NCBI RefSeq assembly: GCF_037482845.1
Contig: NZ_JBBHJW010000001.1
Location: forward strand, 930,001 to 994,000
Direction: 5' to 3'
From: Paucibacter_B soli
GTDB taxonomy: Bacteria; Pseudomonadota; Gammaproteobacteria; Burkholderiales; Burkholderiaceae_C
DNA length: 64,000 bases
This document shows positions 16,512-24,659 of the stretch, one piece after another. Both the position numbers and the translations under genes were made by a program. Numbering within the stretch: the stretch's first letter is position 1; every line of letters begins with the position of its first letter. Under the pieces are notes generated by a model. It had not been told where the DNA came from and searched no databases. It saw only the letters and a list, made by a program, of their open reading frames with translations.

Positions 16512-17356
16512 GCCGCCTCCTGCTCGGGCAGCACCTCGGCCGCCAGGCGCCGCGCCAGGTCCAGCTCGTCCAGCAGATCGGCCAGCGGCGGGATGTTGTC
16601 GTCGCGCTCGATCATGGTGGGCTTGGGGCCCAGCCGGCCCAGCGTGTAGGAAAAAAGCTCCCAGACCGCGGGGCAGACCGCATGGTCGTGGGTGTCGATC
16701 ACCAGCTCGCCCAGGTCCTCGTGGCCGGCCAGATGGATCTGCTGCACCTGCGCGGCGGGCATGCGGTCGATGTAGGCGCAAGGGTCGAAACCATGATTGC
16801 GGCTCGACACGTAGACGTTGTTGACGTCCAGCAGCAAGCGGCAGCCGCTGCGCCTGAGCAGCTCGGCCACGAAGCTGGCCTCGTCCATCTCGTCGGCGGC
16901 AAAGGCCACATAGCTGGAGACGTTCTCCAGCACCAGCGGGCGGCGCAGGATGTCCTGCACCTGCTCGATGCGCGCACACAGATGCTGTAGCGCCGCCTCG
17001 GTATAGGGCATGGGCAGCAGATCGTGCAGATTGCGATGGTCGACGCCGGTCCAGCACAGATGATCCGACAGCCAGGCCGGTTCGATGCGATCGGCCAGCG
17101 CCTTCAGCTCGCGCAGATAGGCGATGTTGAGCGCATCGCTGCTGCCTATGGACATGGACACGCCATGCATCACGACGGGATAGTCGCGCCGCAGGCGCTC
17201 CAGATGCCAGAGCGGCTTGCCGCCCGGCACCAGGTAGTTCTCGGAAATGATCTCCAGCCAGTCCGGCCGCTGGCCGGCCGGCAGGGGCTCGGCCAGGGCC
17301 TGGTAATGCTCGGTGCGGAGGCCCAGGCCGAAGCTATGGGCTTGGATGCTGGACAT
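16508..17356 (-). CDS. bufB: Bufferin-modifying multinuclear iron enzyme BufB (DUF692)
   Basis: 282 residues of the DUF692/MbnB-like TIM-barrel family, which uses two or three iron ions and oxygen to turn cysteines of a precursor peptide into sulfur heterocycles. Conserved blocks are all present: LGLRTEHYQALAE, DWLEIISENYL, VMHGVSMSIGS, WLSDHLCW, LVLENVSSYVAF, LLLDVNNVYVSS, IHLAGHE and IDTHDHAV, which supply the His, Asp, Glu and Asn iron ligands. It lies 27 bases after bufA2 and overlaps bufC. Confidence 0.92.
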   Translation of the reverse strand: MSSIQAHSFGLGLRTEHYQALAEPLPAGQRPDWLEIISENYLVPGGKPLWHLERLRRDYPVVMHGVSMSIGSSDALNIAYLRELKALADRIEPAWLSDHLCWTGVDHRNLHDLLPMPYTEAALQHLCARIEQVQDILRRPLVLENVSSYVAFAADEMDEASFVAELLRRSGCRLLLDVNNVYVSSRNHGFDPCAYIDRMPAAQVQQIHLAGHEDLGELVIDTHDHAVCPAVWELFSYTLGRLGPKPTMIERDDNIPPLADLLDELDLARRLAAEVLPEQEAA

Positions 17357-17383
17357 GGGCGCTCCTGACGAGAGTTCGGCTGT

Positions 17384-17653
17384 TTACTTTTCGACCTTGC
17401 CGCCGGCCTTGGTGCATTCGGCTGCGCTGGCCTTGCTGACCCAGCCCTGGCCCTTGCAGCTGTTGTGGCCCTTGCATTCGCTCTTGGCGGTCTTGCACTC
17501 GGACGTGCCCTTGCAGCCGTTGACGCCCGAGCACTTGACCATGCCGTCGTCGGCGGCCTGCACCGCGGTGCTGAAGCCGGCGCCGGCAAACAGGGCGGCA
17601 GCGGCGGCGGCGATCGACAGGCCGGTGGAAACGGACTTGAGGGTGGTTTGCAT
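17384..17653 (-). CDS. bufA2: Bufferin precursor peptide, BufA2 type
   Basis: 89 residues from ATG 17653 with AGGAG six bases upstream. A long signal peptide (to about residue 33, ending VQAA) precedes a mature peptide rich in Lys, Gly and Cys: VKCSGVNGCKGTSECKTAK, then ECKGHNSCKG and a final AECTKAGG. Six cysteines, several in C-K-G/T motifs, match the BufA2 pattern rather than the BufA1/DUF2282 pattern (KCxGxxKAGxNDC). In known bufferins some cysteines become thiooxazoles that bind copper in the periplasm, protecting against copper stress. No DoxX-like bufD gene is present. Confidence 0.85.
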   Translation of the reverse strand: MQTTLKSVSTGLSIAAAAAALFAGAGFSTAVQAADDGMVKCSGVNGCKGTSECKTAKSECKGHNSCKGQGWVSKASAAECTKAGGKVEK

Positions 17654-17728
17654 GTGAATCTCCTGAGAGTGAATCGTTGCGGTGTGAGAAGGAACAGGCC
17701 GGAGCGCTTGCCCACGACTTGTGAGCTT

Positions 17729-17756
17729 GTGTCGCAGCAACCCGGCCTGGCCTTAC
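17729..17756 (-). promoter_or_regulatory. Candidate ECF-sigma promoter of bufA2
   Basis: On the minus strand, TGTAAGG (about 17751-17757) and CGACAC (17729-17734) are 16 bases apart, the spacing of ECF-type promoters, about 76 bases before the bufA2 start. Bufferin operons are known in other proteobacteria to be under copper-responsive ECF factors of the SigF type with GTAA.. and CG.. boxes. No ECF factor gene is in the window. Confidence 0.35.
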
Positions 17757-17795
17757 ATACGCCGCGGAATTTTTTCTGGATGCGGATTACCCTCG

Positions 17796-17824
17796 GTTAT
17801 GCCCACGGGCCCGCCATTCATTGG
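17796..17824 (+). promoter_or_regulatory. Shared regulatory motif, murQ operon (GTTATG-N17-CATTGG)
   Basis: GTTATG at 17796-17801 and CATTGG at 17819-17824, separated by 17 bases, 34 bases before the murQ start codon. The same two words at the same spacing stand before the kinase, dadA and TonB-receptor genes. The inner bases form ATG-N17-CAT. TTGGCC, 17 bases, then TTAGAG could be the core promoter that the site overlaps. Confidence 0.6.
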
Positions 17825-17857
17825 CCAGGGCCGGCTCTGGCCCTTAGAGTCGGGCCC

Positions 17858-18739
17858 ATGCTCAAGACCGAGATGCCCAGCAGCGCGCACCAGAACCTGG
17901 ATGAATACGAGACGCCGGCGCTGATCGCCGCCCTGGTGGACGACCAGGGCGAGGCGCTGCGGGCGGTGCGCGCCGCCGCGCCGCAGCTGGCGGCCGCGGT
18001 GCAGGCCGCCCTGCCGCGCATCCGCGCCGGCGGCCGGCTCATCTATGTGGGCGCCGGCACCTCGGGGCGCCTGGGCGTGCTGGACAGCGTGGAGCTCTAC
18101 CCCACCTTCTCCTGGCCGCACGAGCGCGCGCTGGCCCTGCTGGCGGGCGGCCGCGGCGCCATGTTCGAGGCGGTGGAGGGTGCCGAGGACGACGCCGCCC
18201 AGGGCGGCGTCGACATTTTGTCTTTGCAACCCACACCCAAGGACGTGGTGCTGCTACTCGCCGCCTCGGGTGCCACGCCCTATGTGCTGGGCGCGCTGCG
18301 CGCGGCGCGCGCCGCCGGGGCGCTGACGCTGGGCTTTGCCAACAACCCGGGCGCGCCGGTGTCAGGTCTTGCCGAGATCGGCATCGTGCTGGACACCGGG
18401 CCCGAACTGATCTCGGGCAGCACGCGGCTGAAGGCAGGCAGCGCGCAGAAGATCGCGCTCAACAGCTTCTCGAGCGCGCTGATGGTCAGGCTGAACAAGG
18501 TCTACGGCAATCTGATGGTGGACCTGCGGGCCAGCAACGCCAAGCTGCTGCGCCGCGCCCTGGACCTGACCATGCGTGCCAGCGGCGCCGACGAGACCCG
18601 CGCCGAGGACATGCTGCGGGCCTGCAACCATTCGGTGAAGCTGGCCATCGTGGCGCTGCGGCGTGGCTGCACGCCGGCGCAGGCGCGCGCCGCGCTGGAC
18701 GCCGCCGACGGCAGCGTACGCCGGGCCCTGCAAGCGTGA
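17858..18739 (+). CDS. murQ: N-acetylmuramic acid 6-phosphate etherase
   Basis: 293 residues from ATG 17858 (ATG 17873 is an alternative). MurQ removes the lactyl ether of MurNAc-6-P, giving GlcNAc-6-P and D-lactate in the cytoplasm. The SIS-fold signature IYVGAGTSGRLGVLDSVELY includes the catalytic Glu, and the second Glu is in AVEGAEDD; SGSTRLKAGSAQKIALN binds phosphate. It heads an operon with ampG (TGATG overlap), nagX and a glycan hydrolase, so it serves muropeptide recycling or uptake. At 18358-18373 codons tca-ggt-ctt, unusual for this gene, carry the repeated word GTCAGGTCTTG. Confidence 0.94.
   Translation: MLKTEMPSSAHQNLDEYETPALIAALVDDQGEALRAVRAAAPQLAAAVQAALPRIRAGGRLIYVGAGTSGRLGVLDSVELYPTFSWPHERALALLAGGRGAMFEAVEGAEDDAAQGGVDILSLQPTPKDVVLLLAASGATPYVLGALRAARAAGALTLGFANNPGAPVSGLAEIGIVLDTGPELISGSTRLKAGSAQKIALNSFSSALMVRLNKVYGNLMVDLRASNAKLLRRALDLTMRASGADETRAEDMLRACNHSVKLAIVALRRGCTPAQARAALDAADGSVRRALQA
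18361..18371 (+). repeat. Dispersed word GTCAGGTCTTG, copy in murQ
   Basis: Exact 11-base copy, part of a 16-base exact match (GGTGTCAGGTCTTGCC) with the nagX copy 2.3 kb away. Read as tca-ggt-ctt, codons rare in this gene. Confidence 0.7.
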
Positions 18740-20007
18740 TGCCGCGCTCGCCCTGGGCCTGGATCCCCAGCCTCTACCTGCTGCAAGGCATCCCCTATGT
18801 GGTGGTGATGACGCTGTCGGTGGTGATGTACAAGAATCTGGGCATCAGCAACACCGAGATCGCGCTCACCACCAGCTGGCTCTACCTGCCCTGGGTGATC
18901 AAGCCGCTGTGGTCGCCGCTGATCGAGCTGCTGGGCAGCAAGCGGCGCTGGATCTGGGCGCTGCAGTTCCTGGTCGGTGCGGCGCTGGCCGGCGTGGCGC
19001 TGGTGCTGCCGCTGCCGGCCTGGTTCCAGCTCAGCCTGGCGGTGTTCTGGCTGATGGCCTTTGCCTCGGCCTCGCACGACATCGCCGCCGATGGCTTCTA
19101 TCTGCTGGCGCTGCAACAGCACCAGCAGGCCGCCTTCGTGGGCGTGCGCTCGACCTTCTACCGCATCGCCAATATCGCCGGCCAGGGCGGCCTGGTCTAT
19201 CTGGCCGGCGTGCTGCAGGAGCGTAATAGCGGCGGCAGCATGGCCACGGCCTGGAGCCAGGTTTTCATGCTGCTGGCCGCGGCCTTTGCGCTGTTGGCGC
19301 TCTACCACCTCGTGCTGCTGCCGCGGCCGGCGGCGGATCGCCCGGCCGCGCAGGCCAGTGCGCGCGAGTTCTTCGCCGTCTTCAAGGCCTATTTCCGCAA
19401 GCCCGCCATCGGGGTGATCCTGGGCTATCTGCTGCTCTACCGCTTCCCGGAGGCGCAGCTGCTCAAGCTGGCCACGCCCTTTTTGCTTGACGCGCCGGCG
19501 CAGGGCGGGCTGGGCCTCAGCACCAAGGAGGTGGGCATCACCTATGGCACGGTGGGCCTGACGGCGCTGACCCTGGGCGGCCTGCTGGGCGGCTGGATCG
19601 TCTCGCGCGTGGGCCTGAAGCGCGCGCTCTGGCCGCTCATTCTCAGCATGCATGTACCCAACCTGGTGTTCCTCTTGATGGCGCTGATGCATCCGGGCAG
19701 CCTGTGGCTGGTGAGCGCCGTGCTGGCACTGGAGCAGTTCGGCTATGGCCTGGGCTTCACCGCCTATTTGATGGTGATGATGCTGGTGGCCGAGGGCCCC
19801 CACAAGACTTCTCACTACGCGATTTGCACCGGCTTCATGGCCCTGGGCATGATGCTGCCGGGCATGTGGAGCGGCTGGCTGCAGGCGCAGATCGGCTATG
19901 CCTGGTTCTTTGCCTGGGTGCTGCTGGCCACCCTGCCCTCGTTCGCGATGACGGCGCTGCTGCAGATCCCCGAGGGCTTTGGGAAGAAGGCTGAGGCCGA
20001 TACATGA
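18739..20007 (+). CDS. ampG: Muropeptide permease AmpG
   Basis: 422 residues, about 12 membrane helices of the major facilitator superfamily. AmpG features: YLLQGIPYVVVMTLSVVMYK at the start, LYLPWVIKPLWSPLIE, SKRRWIWALQFLVGAALAG and ASHDIAADGFYLLAL, matching the SQDIxxDA region of AmpG. It imports GlcNAc-anhydroMurNAc with or without peptides using the proton gradient. Shorter than the E. coli protein (491), which has two extra helices. It starts within the murQ stop codon and overlaps nagX by four bases. Confidence 0.92.
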   Translation: MPRSPWAWIPSLYLLQGIPYVVVMTLSVVMYKNLGISNTEIALTTSWLYLPWVIKPLWSPLIELLGSKRRWIWALQFLVGAALAGVALVLPLPAWFQLSLAVFWLMAFASASHDIAADGFYLLALQQHQQAAFVGVRSTFYRIANIAGQGGLVYLAGVLQERNSGGSMATAWSQVFMLLAAAFALLALYHLVLLPRPAADRPAAQASAREFFAVFKAYFRKPAIGVILGYLLLYRFPEAQLLKLATPFLLDAPAQGGLGLSTKEVGITYGTVGLTALTLGGLLGGWIVSRVGLKRALWPLILSMHVPNLVFLLMALMHPGSLWLVSAVLALEQFGYGLGFTAYLMVMMLVAEGPHKTSHYAICTGFMALGMMLPGMWSGWLQAQIGYAWFFAWVLLATLPSFAMTALLQIPEGFGKKAEADT

Positions 20008-21152
20008 GTAGCGCACGCCTAGCCAGCCTGGACGCCTTCCGCGGCTTCACCATCGCTGCGATGCTGGTGGTCAACAACCCGGGGGACTGGGCGCATCTCT
20101 ACGGCCCGCTGGCGCATGCCGAGTGGCATGGCTGGACCTTCACCGATTGGATCTTTCCCTTCTTCGTCTTCATCAGCGGCGTGTCCATGCACATCAGCCT
20201 GGGCCGGCGTGCCGCGGCGGGTGCCGCCCGGCGGGCCCTGCTGCTGCAGACCTGGCGGCGCGGCCTGGTCATCATCGCGATCGGCCTGGCGCTCAACCTC
20301 ATCCCGGCCTTCAATCTGGAGACCCTGCGCTGGCCCGGCGTGCTGCAGCGCCTGGGCCTCATCACCCTGCTGGCCGCACCGCTGGCGCTGTTGCCGGGCT
20401 GGCGCCAGCAGCTGGCCGCGGCCCTGGCCCTGCTGGCGCTCTACAGCCTGCTGATGCTGTGCCTGCCGGTGCCGGATGCCCAGGGCCTGTGGCATGTCGG
20501 CTCGCTGCAGCCCGGCGAGGACAGCGGCGCCTGGCTCGATCGCACGCTGATGGGCGGCCATCTGTGGGCGAAAAGCAGGAGCTGGGACCCGGAAGGCCTG
20601 CTCTCCACCCTGCCGGCGCTGGCCAGCCAGGTCGCGGGCCTGTTGGCGGGACGCTGGCTGATGGCGCGGCGCGCGCCGGTCGAAAAGGCCATGTGGTTCA
20701 TGGTGTCAGGTCTTGCCTGCCTGTGGCTGGGCCAGCTGCTCGACGCCTGGCTGATGCCCATCAACAAGAATCTCTGGACGCCCTCCTACGCGCTGGCGAT
20801 GACGGGCTGGGCCTGCCTGCTGTTCGGCAGCTTCTACTGGCTGCTGGACGCCATGCCGCTGCCGCTGCTGCGCGCGCGCCTGGCGCGCTGGGCCAAGCCG
20901 TTGCAGGTGTTCGGCATGAACGCGCTCTTCATCTTCGCGCTCTCAGGCCTGCTGGCCAAGCTGCTGTTCTTCATCAAGCTGGCGCGGTCGGACGGCGGCG
21001 AGCGCTCGCTCAAGGCCCTGCTCTACGCGCCCATCCAGGCCCTGGAGCTGGCGCCGCGCAATGCCTCGCTGCTGTATGCCCTGGCTTTCTGTGCCAGCAT
21101 GTACCTGGTGGCCTGGCTCATGTGGCGCAGGCAGTGGTTTGTGAAGGTTTGA
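20004..21152 (+). CDS. nagX: NagX-type transmembrane sugar acyltransferase (HGSNAT/DUF5009 family)
   Basis: 382 residues with about ten hydrophobic helices. The start SARLASLDAFRGFTIAAMLV and the block HGWTFTDWIFPFFVFISGVS are the signature of the family related to human heparan-alpha-glucosaminide acetyltransferase, found in bacterial chitin and aminosugar clusters as NagX. It probably acetylates glucosamine-containing sugars across the inner membrane. Placement between ampG and a glycan hydrolase suggests it acts on peptidoglycan sugars, for example re-acetylating de-N-acetylated glycan. It contains a second copy of the 16-base repeat (20702-20717), again read as VSGLA. Confidence 0.82.
   Translation: MSSARLASLDAFRGFTIAAMLVVNNPGDWAHLYGPLAHAEWHGWTFTDWIFPFFVFISGVSMHISLGRRAAAGAARRALLLQTWRRGLVIIAIGLALNLIPAFNLETLRWPGVLQRLGLITLLAAPLALLPGWRQQLAAALALLALYSLLMLCLPVPDAQGLWHVGSLQPGEDSGAWLDRTLMGGHLWAKSRSWDPEGLLSTLPALASQVAGLLAGRWLMARRAPVEKAMWFMVSGLACLWLGQLLDAWLMPINKNLWTPSYALAMTGWACLLFGSFYWLLDAMPLPLLRARLARWAKPLQVFGMNALFIFALSGLLAKLLFFIKLARSDGGERSLKALLYAPIQALELAPRNASLLYALAFCASMYLVAWLMWRRQWFVKV
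20705..20715 (+). repeat. Dispersed word GTCAGGTCTTG, copy in nagX
   Basis: Exact copy in the same reading phase as in murQ (VSGLA), although the two proteins are unrelated. Confidence 0.7.
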
Positions 21153-21160
21153 AGGATTGC

Positions 21161-22435
21161 ATGCAACGACGTAAGGCCCTGACGGCCATGGCGATGCTGG
21201 GCCTGGCCGGCTGTGCGCCGCTGCCCATCCCGCCGGCCGCACCGCTCGCGCCGCCCGCGCCACTGGCCCCGCCGCCGGCGCGCGAGTTCCGCGCCGCCTG
21301 GGTGGCCACGGTGGCGAATATCGACTGGCCCAGCCGCAAGGGGCTTGGCAGCGCCGAGCAGATCGCCGAGATGCACGCCCTGCTCGACCGCGCCGCGGCG
21401 CTCGGGCTCAACACCATCATCCTGCAGGTGCGCAGCAGCGCCGATGCAATCTACCCCTCGGCGCTGGAGCCCTGGAGCGAGTACCTGAGCGGCACCCAGG
21501 GCCAGGCCCCCGAGCCCTTCTACGACCCTCTGGCCAGCTGGGTGAGCGCGGCCCATGCGCGCGGGCTGGAGCTGCATGCCTGGTTCAACCCCTACCGCGC
21601 GCGCCAGAGCCAGGCGCGCTCGGCGCCCGCGGCCGGCCATCTGAGCCAGACAAGGCCGGACTGGGTCAAGCGCTATGGCGATCAACAATGGATAGACCCC
21701 GGCGAGCCCGCCGCCGCCGCACATATGCTGGCGGTGGTGCGCGATGTGCTGCAGCGCTATGACGTCGACGGCATCCATATCGACGACTACTTCTATCCCT
21801 ACCCGGTACTGGACGCCAGCAACAAGCAGGAGCTGGACTTCCCCGACGAGCCGAGCTGGCTGCGCCATGGCCTGGCCAGCGGCCTCGCCCGTGCCGACTG
21901 GCGCCGCGACAACGTCGACCGCCTGGTGCAGCAGCTCTACCGGCTGGTGCGCGAGGCCGGCAAGCCCTGGGTCAAGCTGGGCATCAGCCCCTTCGGCCTG
22001 CCGCGCCCCGATCTGCGCCCGGCCGGCATTGCCGGCTTCTCGCAGTACGACAAGCTCTACGCCCATGTGGAGCGCTGGCTGCGCGAGGGCTGGCTGGACT
22101 ACCTGGTGCCGCAGCTCTACTGGCCGCGCGCGCAGACGCCCCAAGCCTTCGAGGTGCTGCTGGACTACTGGCATGGTCAGAACCCGCTGGGCCGGCATAT
22201 CTACCCGGGCCTGTTCACCAGCCGCATCACCGACAGGCCCGACAGCTGGCCGGTGGAAGAGATCCTCGGGCAGATCGCGCTGACGCGTGAACTGGCGCCT
22301 GGCACCGGTCATGCCCACTTCAGCATGGTGGCGCTGGCGCAGAACCGCCGCGGCCTGGCCGACGCCCTGCGGGACGGGCCTTACACCGAACCTGCGCGTC
22401 CGCCAGAGATGCCCTGGCTGGGTCGGCGGCCATGA
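21161..22435 (+). CDS. DigH-like glycan hydrolase lipoprotein (GHL10/DUF187)
   Basis: 424 residues. MQRRKALTAMAMLGLAGCAP is a lipoprotein signal (lipobox LAGC), followed by a Pro/Ala linker and the GHL10 TIM barrel: EFRAAWVATVANIDWPS, NTIILQVRSSADAIYPS, ELHAWFNPYRAR, VDGIHIDDYFYPYP and LVPQLYWPR. The Asp pair of HIDDYF is in the catalytic region. E. coli DigH (YddW), of this family, cuts glycan strands stripped of peptides. Anchored in a membrane and last in the murQ-ampG-nagX run, it would shorten glycan in the periplasm before uptake of the sugars. Confidence 0.85.
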   Translation: MQRRKALTAMAMLGLAGCAPLPIPPAAPLAPPAPLAPPPAREFRAAWVATVANIDWPSRKGLGSAEQIAEMHALLDRAAALGLNTIILQVRSSADAIYPSALEPWSEYLSGTQGQAPEPFYDPLASWVSAAHARGLELHAWFNPYRARQSQARSAPAAGHLSQTRPDWVKRYGDQQWIDPGEPAAAAHMLAVVRDVLQRYDVDGIHIDDYFYPYPVLDASNKQELDFPDEPSWLRHGLASGLARADWRRDNVDRLVQQLYRLVREAGKPWVKLGISPFGLPRPDLRPAGIAGFSQYDKLYAHVERWLREGWLDYLVPQLYWPRAQTPQAFEVLLDYWHGQNPLGRHIYPGLFTSRITDRPDSWPVEEILGQIALTRELAPGTGHAHFSMVALAQNRRGLADALRDGPYTEPARPPEMPWLGRRP

Positions 22436-22476
22436 CGGGATCGTCAACACGCTCTAAGATCGGGCCACCAAGCACC

Positions 22477-22974
22477 ATGAGCAGCGCCGCCATCCCCAGC
22501 AACGAAGCCGAGCGCCTGCGCGCCCTGCGCGAATTGCTCATCCTGGACACTCCGCCCGAGCAGCGCTTCGACCGCATCGTGCAGTTTGCGGCCGAGGAGT
22601 TCGAGATGCCGGTGGCGATGCTCTCGCTGGTGGACAGCGAGCGGCAATGGACCAAGTCCTGCGTCGGCGTTGACCAATGCAATATCGCGCGCGAGCATGC
22701 CTTCTGCGCACATGCCATCCTCAGTGCGGAGATCATGGTGGTGCCGGATGCGCTGGCGGACGCGCGCTTCGTCGACAACCCGCTGGTGACCAGCGGCCCG
22801 CAGGTGCGTTTCTATGCGGGCGCGCCGATCGAGACCGGCCCGGGCCTGCGCGTCGGCACGCTGTGCCTGCTCGACACCAGGCCGCGCGAACTGGACAACA
22901 CCGAGCTTGCCATCCTCGGCAGCTTGCGCGATCTGATACGCGGCGAACTGCTCGGCGAGCCGCTGGAGCCCTGA
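22477..22974 (+). CDS. GAF-domain sensor protein
   Basis: 165 residues from ATG 22477, almost entirely one GAF domain: ERLRALRELLILDTPPEQRF, VAMLSLVDSERQWTKSCVG, REHAFCAHAILS and APIETGPGLRVGTLCLLD. It has no output domain, so it would be a small-ligand sensor that works on a partner. It begins 41 bases after the glycan hydrolase and ends two bases before a lone receiver-domain gene; the two are probably translated together and may form one signalling unit. Link to peptidoglycan sensing is only by position. Confidence 0.78.
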   Translation: MSSAAIPSNEAERLRALRELLILDTPPEQRFDRIVQFAAEEFEMPVAMLSLVDSERQWTKSCVGVDQCNIAREHAFCAHAILSAEIMVVPDALADARFVDNPLVTSGPQVRFYAGAPIETGPGLRVGTLCLLDTRPRELDNTELAILGSLRDLIRGELLGEPLEP

Positions 22975-22976
22975 GC

Positions 22977-23369
22977 ATGGGTCAGGCCGCTCGCCCCCTG
23001 CTGCTGCTGGTCGACCCCAATACCCTGTTCCGGCGCACCCTCGCGATGGTGGCGCGCGAGCTCAACATCGCCATGGTGGTGGAGGCCAACAGCCATGAGC
23101 TGGCGCAGCGCATGCTGGAGGCCAGGACGGTGCACGCGCTGCTGATGGACGTGGACGAACGCCTGGCCGCGCTGGCCCTGGTGCAGGGCGTGCGCGCCGG
23201 CAGCCTGCAATGCCCGCGCGACCTGCCGATCGCGCTCACCGCCGGCAGCGTCGACGCGGCTACGCTGGCGCTGTTCGGGCCACTGGGCATCAAGCGCGTG
23301 ATGCTCAAGCCCTTCAAGGTCAAGACGGCGCTGGAAGTGGTGCGGATGCTGGTCGACGCGCCAGGCTGA
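22977..23369 (+). CDS. Stand-alone response-regulator receiver protein
   Basis: 130 residues, a CheY-like receiver without output domain. LLLLVDPNTLFRRTLAMVAR is the first strand and helix with a single Asp in place of the usual acidic pair. The phospho-acceptor is the Asp of HALLMDVDERL, the Thr of IALTAG and the Lys of MLKPFKVKTAL are in their expected places. It follows the GAF gene directly (overlap of context TGAGCATG). No cognate kinase is adjacent; the histidine kinase at 28-29 kb has its own regulator. Confidence 0.75.
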   Translation: MGQAARPLLLLVDPNTLFRRTLAMVARELNIAMVVEANSHELAQRMLEARTVHALLMDVDERLAALALVQGVRAGSLQCPRDLPIALTAGSVDAATLALFGPLGIKRVMLKPFKVKTALEVVRMLVDAPG

Positions 23370-23375
23370 GCGCCG

Positions 23376-24428
23376 TCACAGGAACTCGGCGCGTATATCC
23401 ACCGTGGAGGCCTTGCCGACCTGCGCCAGATGCGCCGCCAGCCAGGCCTGGGCCTGGGCGCGGCCGGCGTCGCGCAGCTCGCACAGATAGGCCCAGCCAA
23501 TGTCCAGCTTGCTGCTGGCCGACTGCGCCGCCATCAGCTCGTCGCAGCGTATCGAGTGGATGCGCATGCGGCGCGCGTCCGCCGGCGCTAGCTTGCCACG
23601 GTCGATCAGGCTGGTGACAAAGGCGATGGCACGCATCTCGCGCATCAGCGAAGAGTTGAAGCTGATCTCGTTGACGCGGTTGGCGATCTCGGCCGCGCTG
23701 CGCGGCACGCCGCGGCGCACCAGCGGGTTCACATGCACGATCAGCACATCGGCCGAGACGTCTTCGTAGATGAGCGGGAAGATCGCCGGGTTGCCCATGA
23801 AGCCGCCGTCCCAGAAATACTCGCCGTCGATTTCCACCGCCTGGAACAGGTTGGGCAGGCAGGCGCTGGCCAGCACCGCATCGGCCGTGATCTCGCTGCC
23901 GCTGAAAACGCGGATCTTGCCGGTCTCGACATTGGTGGCGCTGAGGAACAGCTTCACCAGCGGCGGCGCCTGGCGCAGCGCGTCCAGATCGACGCATTGC
24001 TGCAGCAGCTGGCGCAGCGGGTTGATGTTGAGCGGATTGAGCTGGTAGGGCGAGAAGGCCTGCAACAGGCTGCCCGCCCACCAATGCTGGGGCAATAAGA
24101 ACTCGGGCGGCAGCGTTTTTTGCCAGCCCTGCATCAAGGCGTCCAGCCAGGGGGCCTGCCAGGGCGTCGGCCGGCCGGCCGCGGCCACCGCCTGCCAGAG
24201 CCCGGCCAGCGAGCGCCGCGCGCCCTCGGGGCCGCCGCGTCGCAGGCCGTCGGCCAGGGCCACCGCGTTGAGGCTGCCGGCGCTGGTGGCGCTGATGGCC
24301 TCGACGCGCAGGCGGCCGTCGGCCAGCAAGGCGTCCAGCACGCCCCAGGTGAAGGCGCCATGCGAGCCACCGCCCTGCAGCGCCAGATTGATGGCTTTTG
24401 TTCCCTCTGGTTTGGATGCGCGCCCCAT
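23376..24428 (-). CDS. Patatin-like phospholipase
   Basis: 350 residues. The oxyanion loop ALQGGGSHGAFTWGVLDALL and the nucleophile elbow ISATSAGSLNAVALADGL give the catalytic Ser (in the family GxSxG, here A-T-S-A-G), and WDGGFMGNPAIFPLI supplies the Asp of the Ser-Asp dyad. A cytoplasmic or secreted acyl hydrolase of the RssA/YchK-like group; relatives act on membrane lipids or polyhydroxybutyrate-related esters. The start is ATG 24428. The gene is convergent with the receiver gene, six bases apart. Confidence 0.85.
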   Translation of the reverse strand: MGRASKPEGTKAINLALQGGGSHGAFTWGVLDALLADGRLRVEAISATSAGSLNAVALADGLRRGGPEGARRSLAGLWQAVAAAGRPTPWQAPWLDALMQGWQKTLPPEFLLPQHWWAGSLLQAFSPYQLNPLNINPLRQLLQQCVDLDALRQAPPLVKLFLSATNVETGKIRVFSGSEITADAVLASACLPNLFQAVEIDGEYFWDGGFMGNPAIFPLIYEDVSADVLIVHVNPLVRRGVPRSAAEIANRVNEISFNSSLMREMRAIAFVTSLIDRGKLAPADARRMRIHSIRCDELMAAQSASSKLDIGWAYLCELRDAGRAQAQAWLAAHLAQVGKASTVDIRAEFL

Positions 24429-24635
24429 GCGTCCCCCGATCGGAACCGCCCCGCCTGCGCAGGCGGGTCTTGCACCATCATGCCCCAGCGTCGCCGAAGA
24501 ATTCGCCCCCTGCCTGTGGACTTTGAGCAACGGCCAACAAAAACCTTCGCGCCGGTTCGGGCAGGGCCGGGCGCCCAAGCCGGTGGCGCGCCGGGGCCGG
24601 CGCGTAGCGTCGTGGTGGCCCAGCGTGGGCCGCCC

Positions 24636-24659
24636 GTCACACTCTGTGACAGAGTCACA
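24636..24659. promoter_or_regulatory. Triple half-site array upstream of the Oar-like receptor
   Basis: GTCACA, three bases, TGTGAC, three bases, GTCACA. Each neighbouring pair is a perfect 6-base inverted repeat. It lies in the 554-base gap between the divergent patatin (start 24428) and receptor (start 24983) genes, about 325 bases before the receptor start. The rest of the gap holds no gene I can support. It resembles an operator for a dimeric repressor or activator; spacing between TGTGA and TCACA is five, not the six of CRP sites. Confidence 0.4.

Noticed and set aside
17384..17653. DUF2282 (BufA1-type) bufferin
   Set aside because: The mature peptide lacks the KCxGxxKAGxNDC...SCAG pattern; its repeated C-K-G/T motifs fit the BufA2 pattern.
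17796..17824. Plain sigma-70 -35/-10 pair
   Set aside because: GTTATG and CATTGG match neither box well; the conserved spacing and the ATG...CAT symmetry fit a regulator site, with the core promoter probably overlapping its downstream half.
24645..24659. CRP/Vfr binding site
   Set aside because: TGTGA and TCACA are separated by five bases, not six, and a third half-site follows. Kept as a dyad array without naming a regulator.
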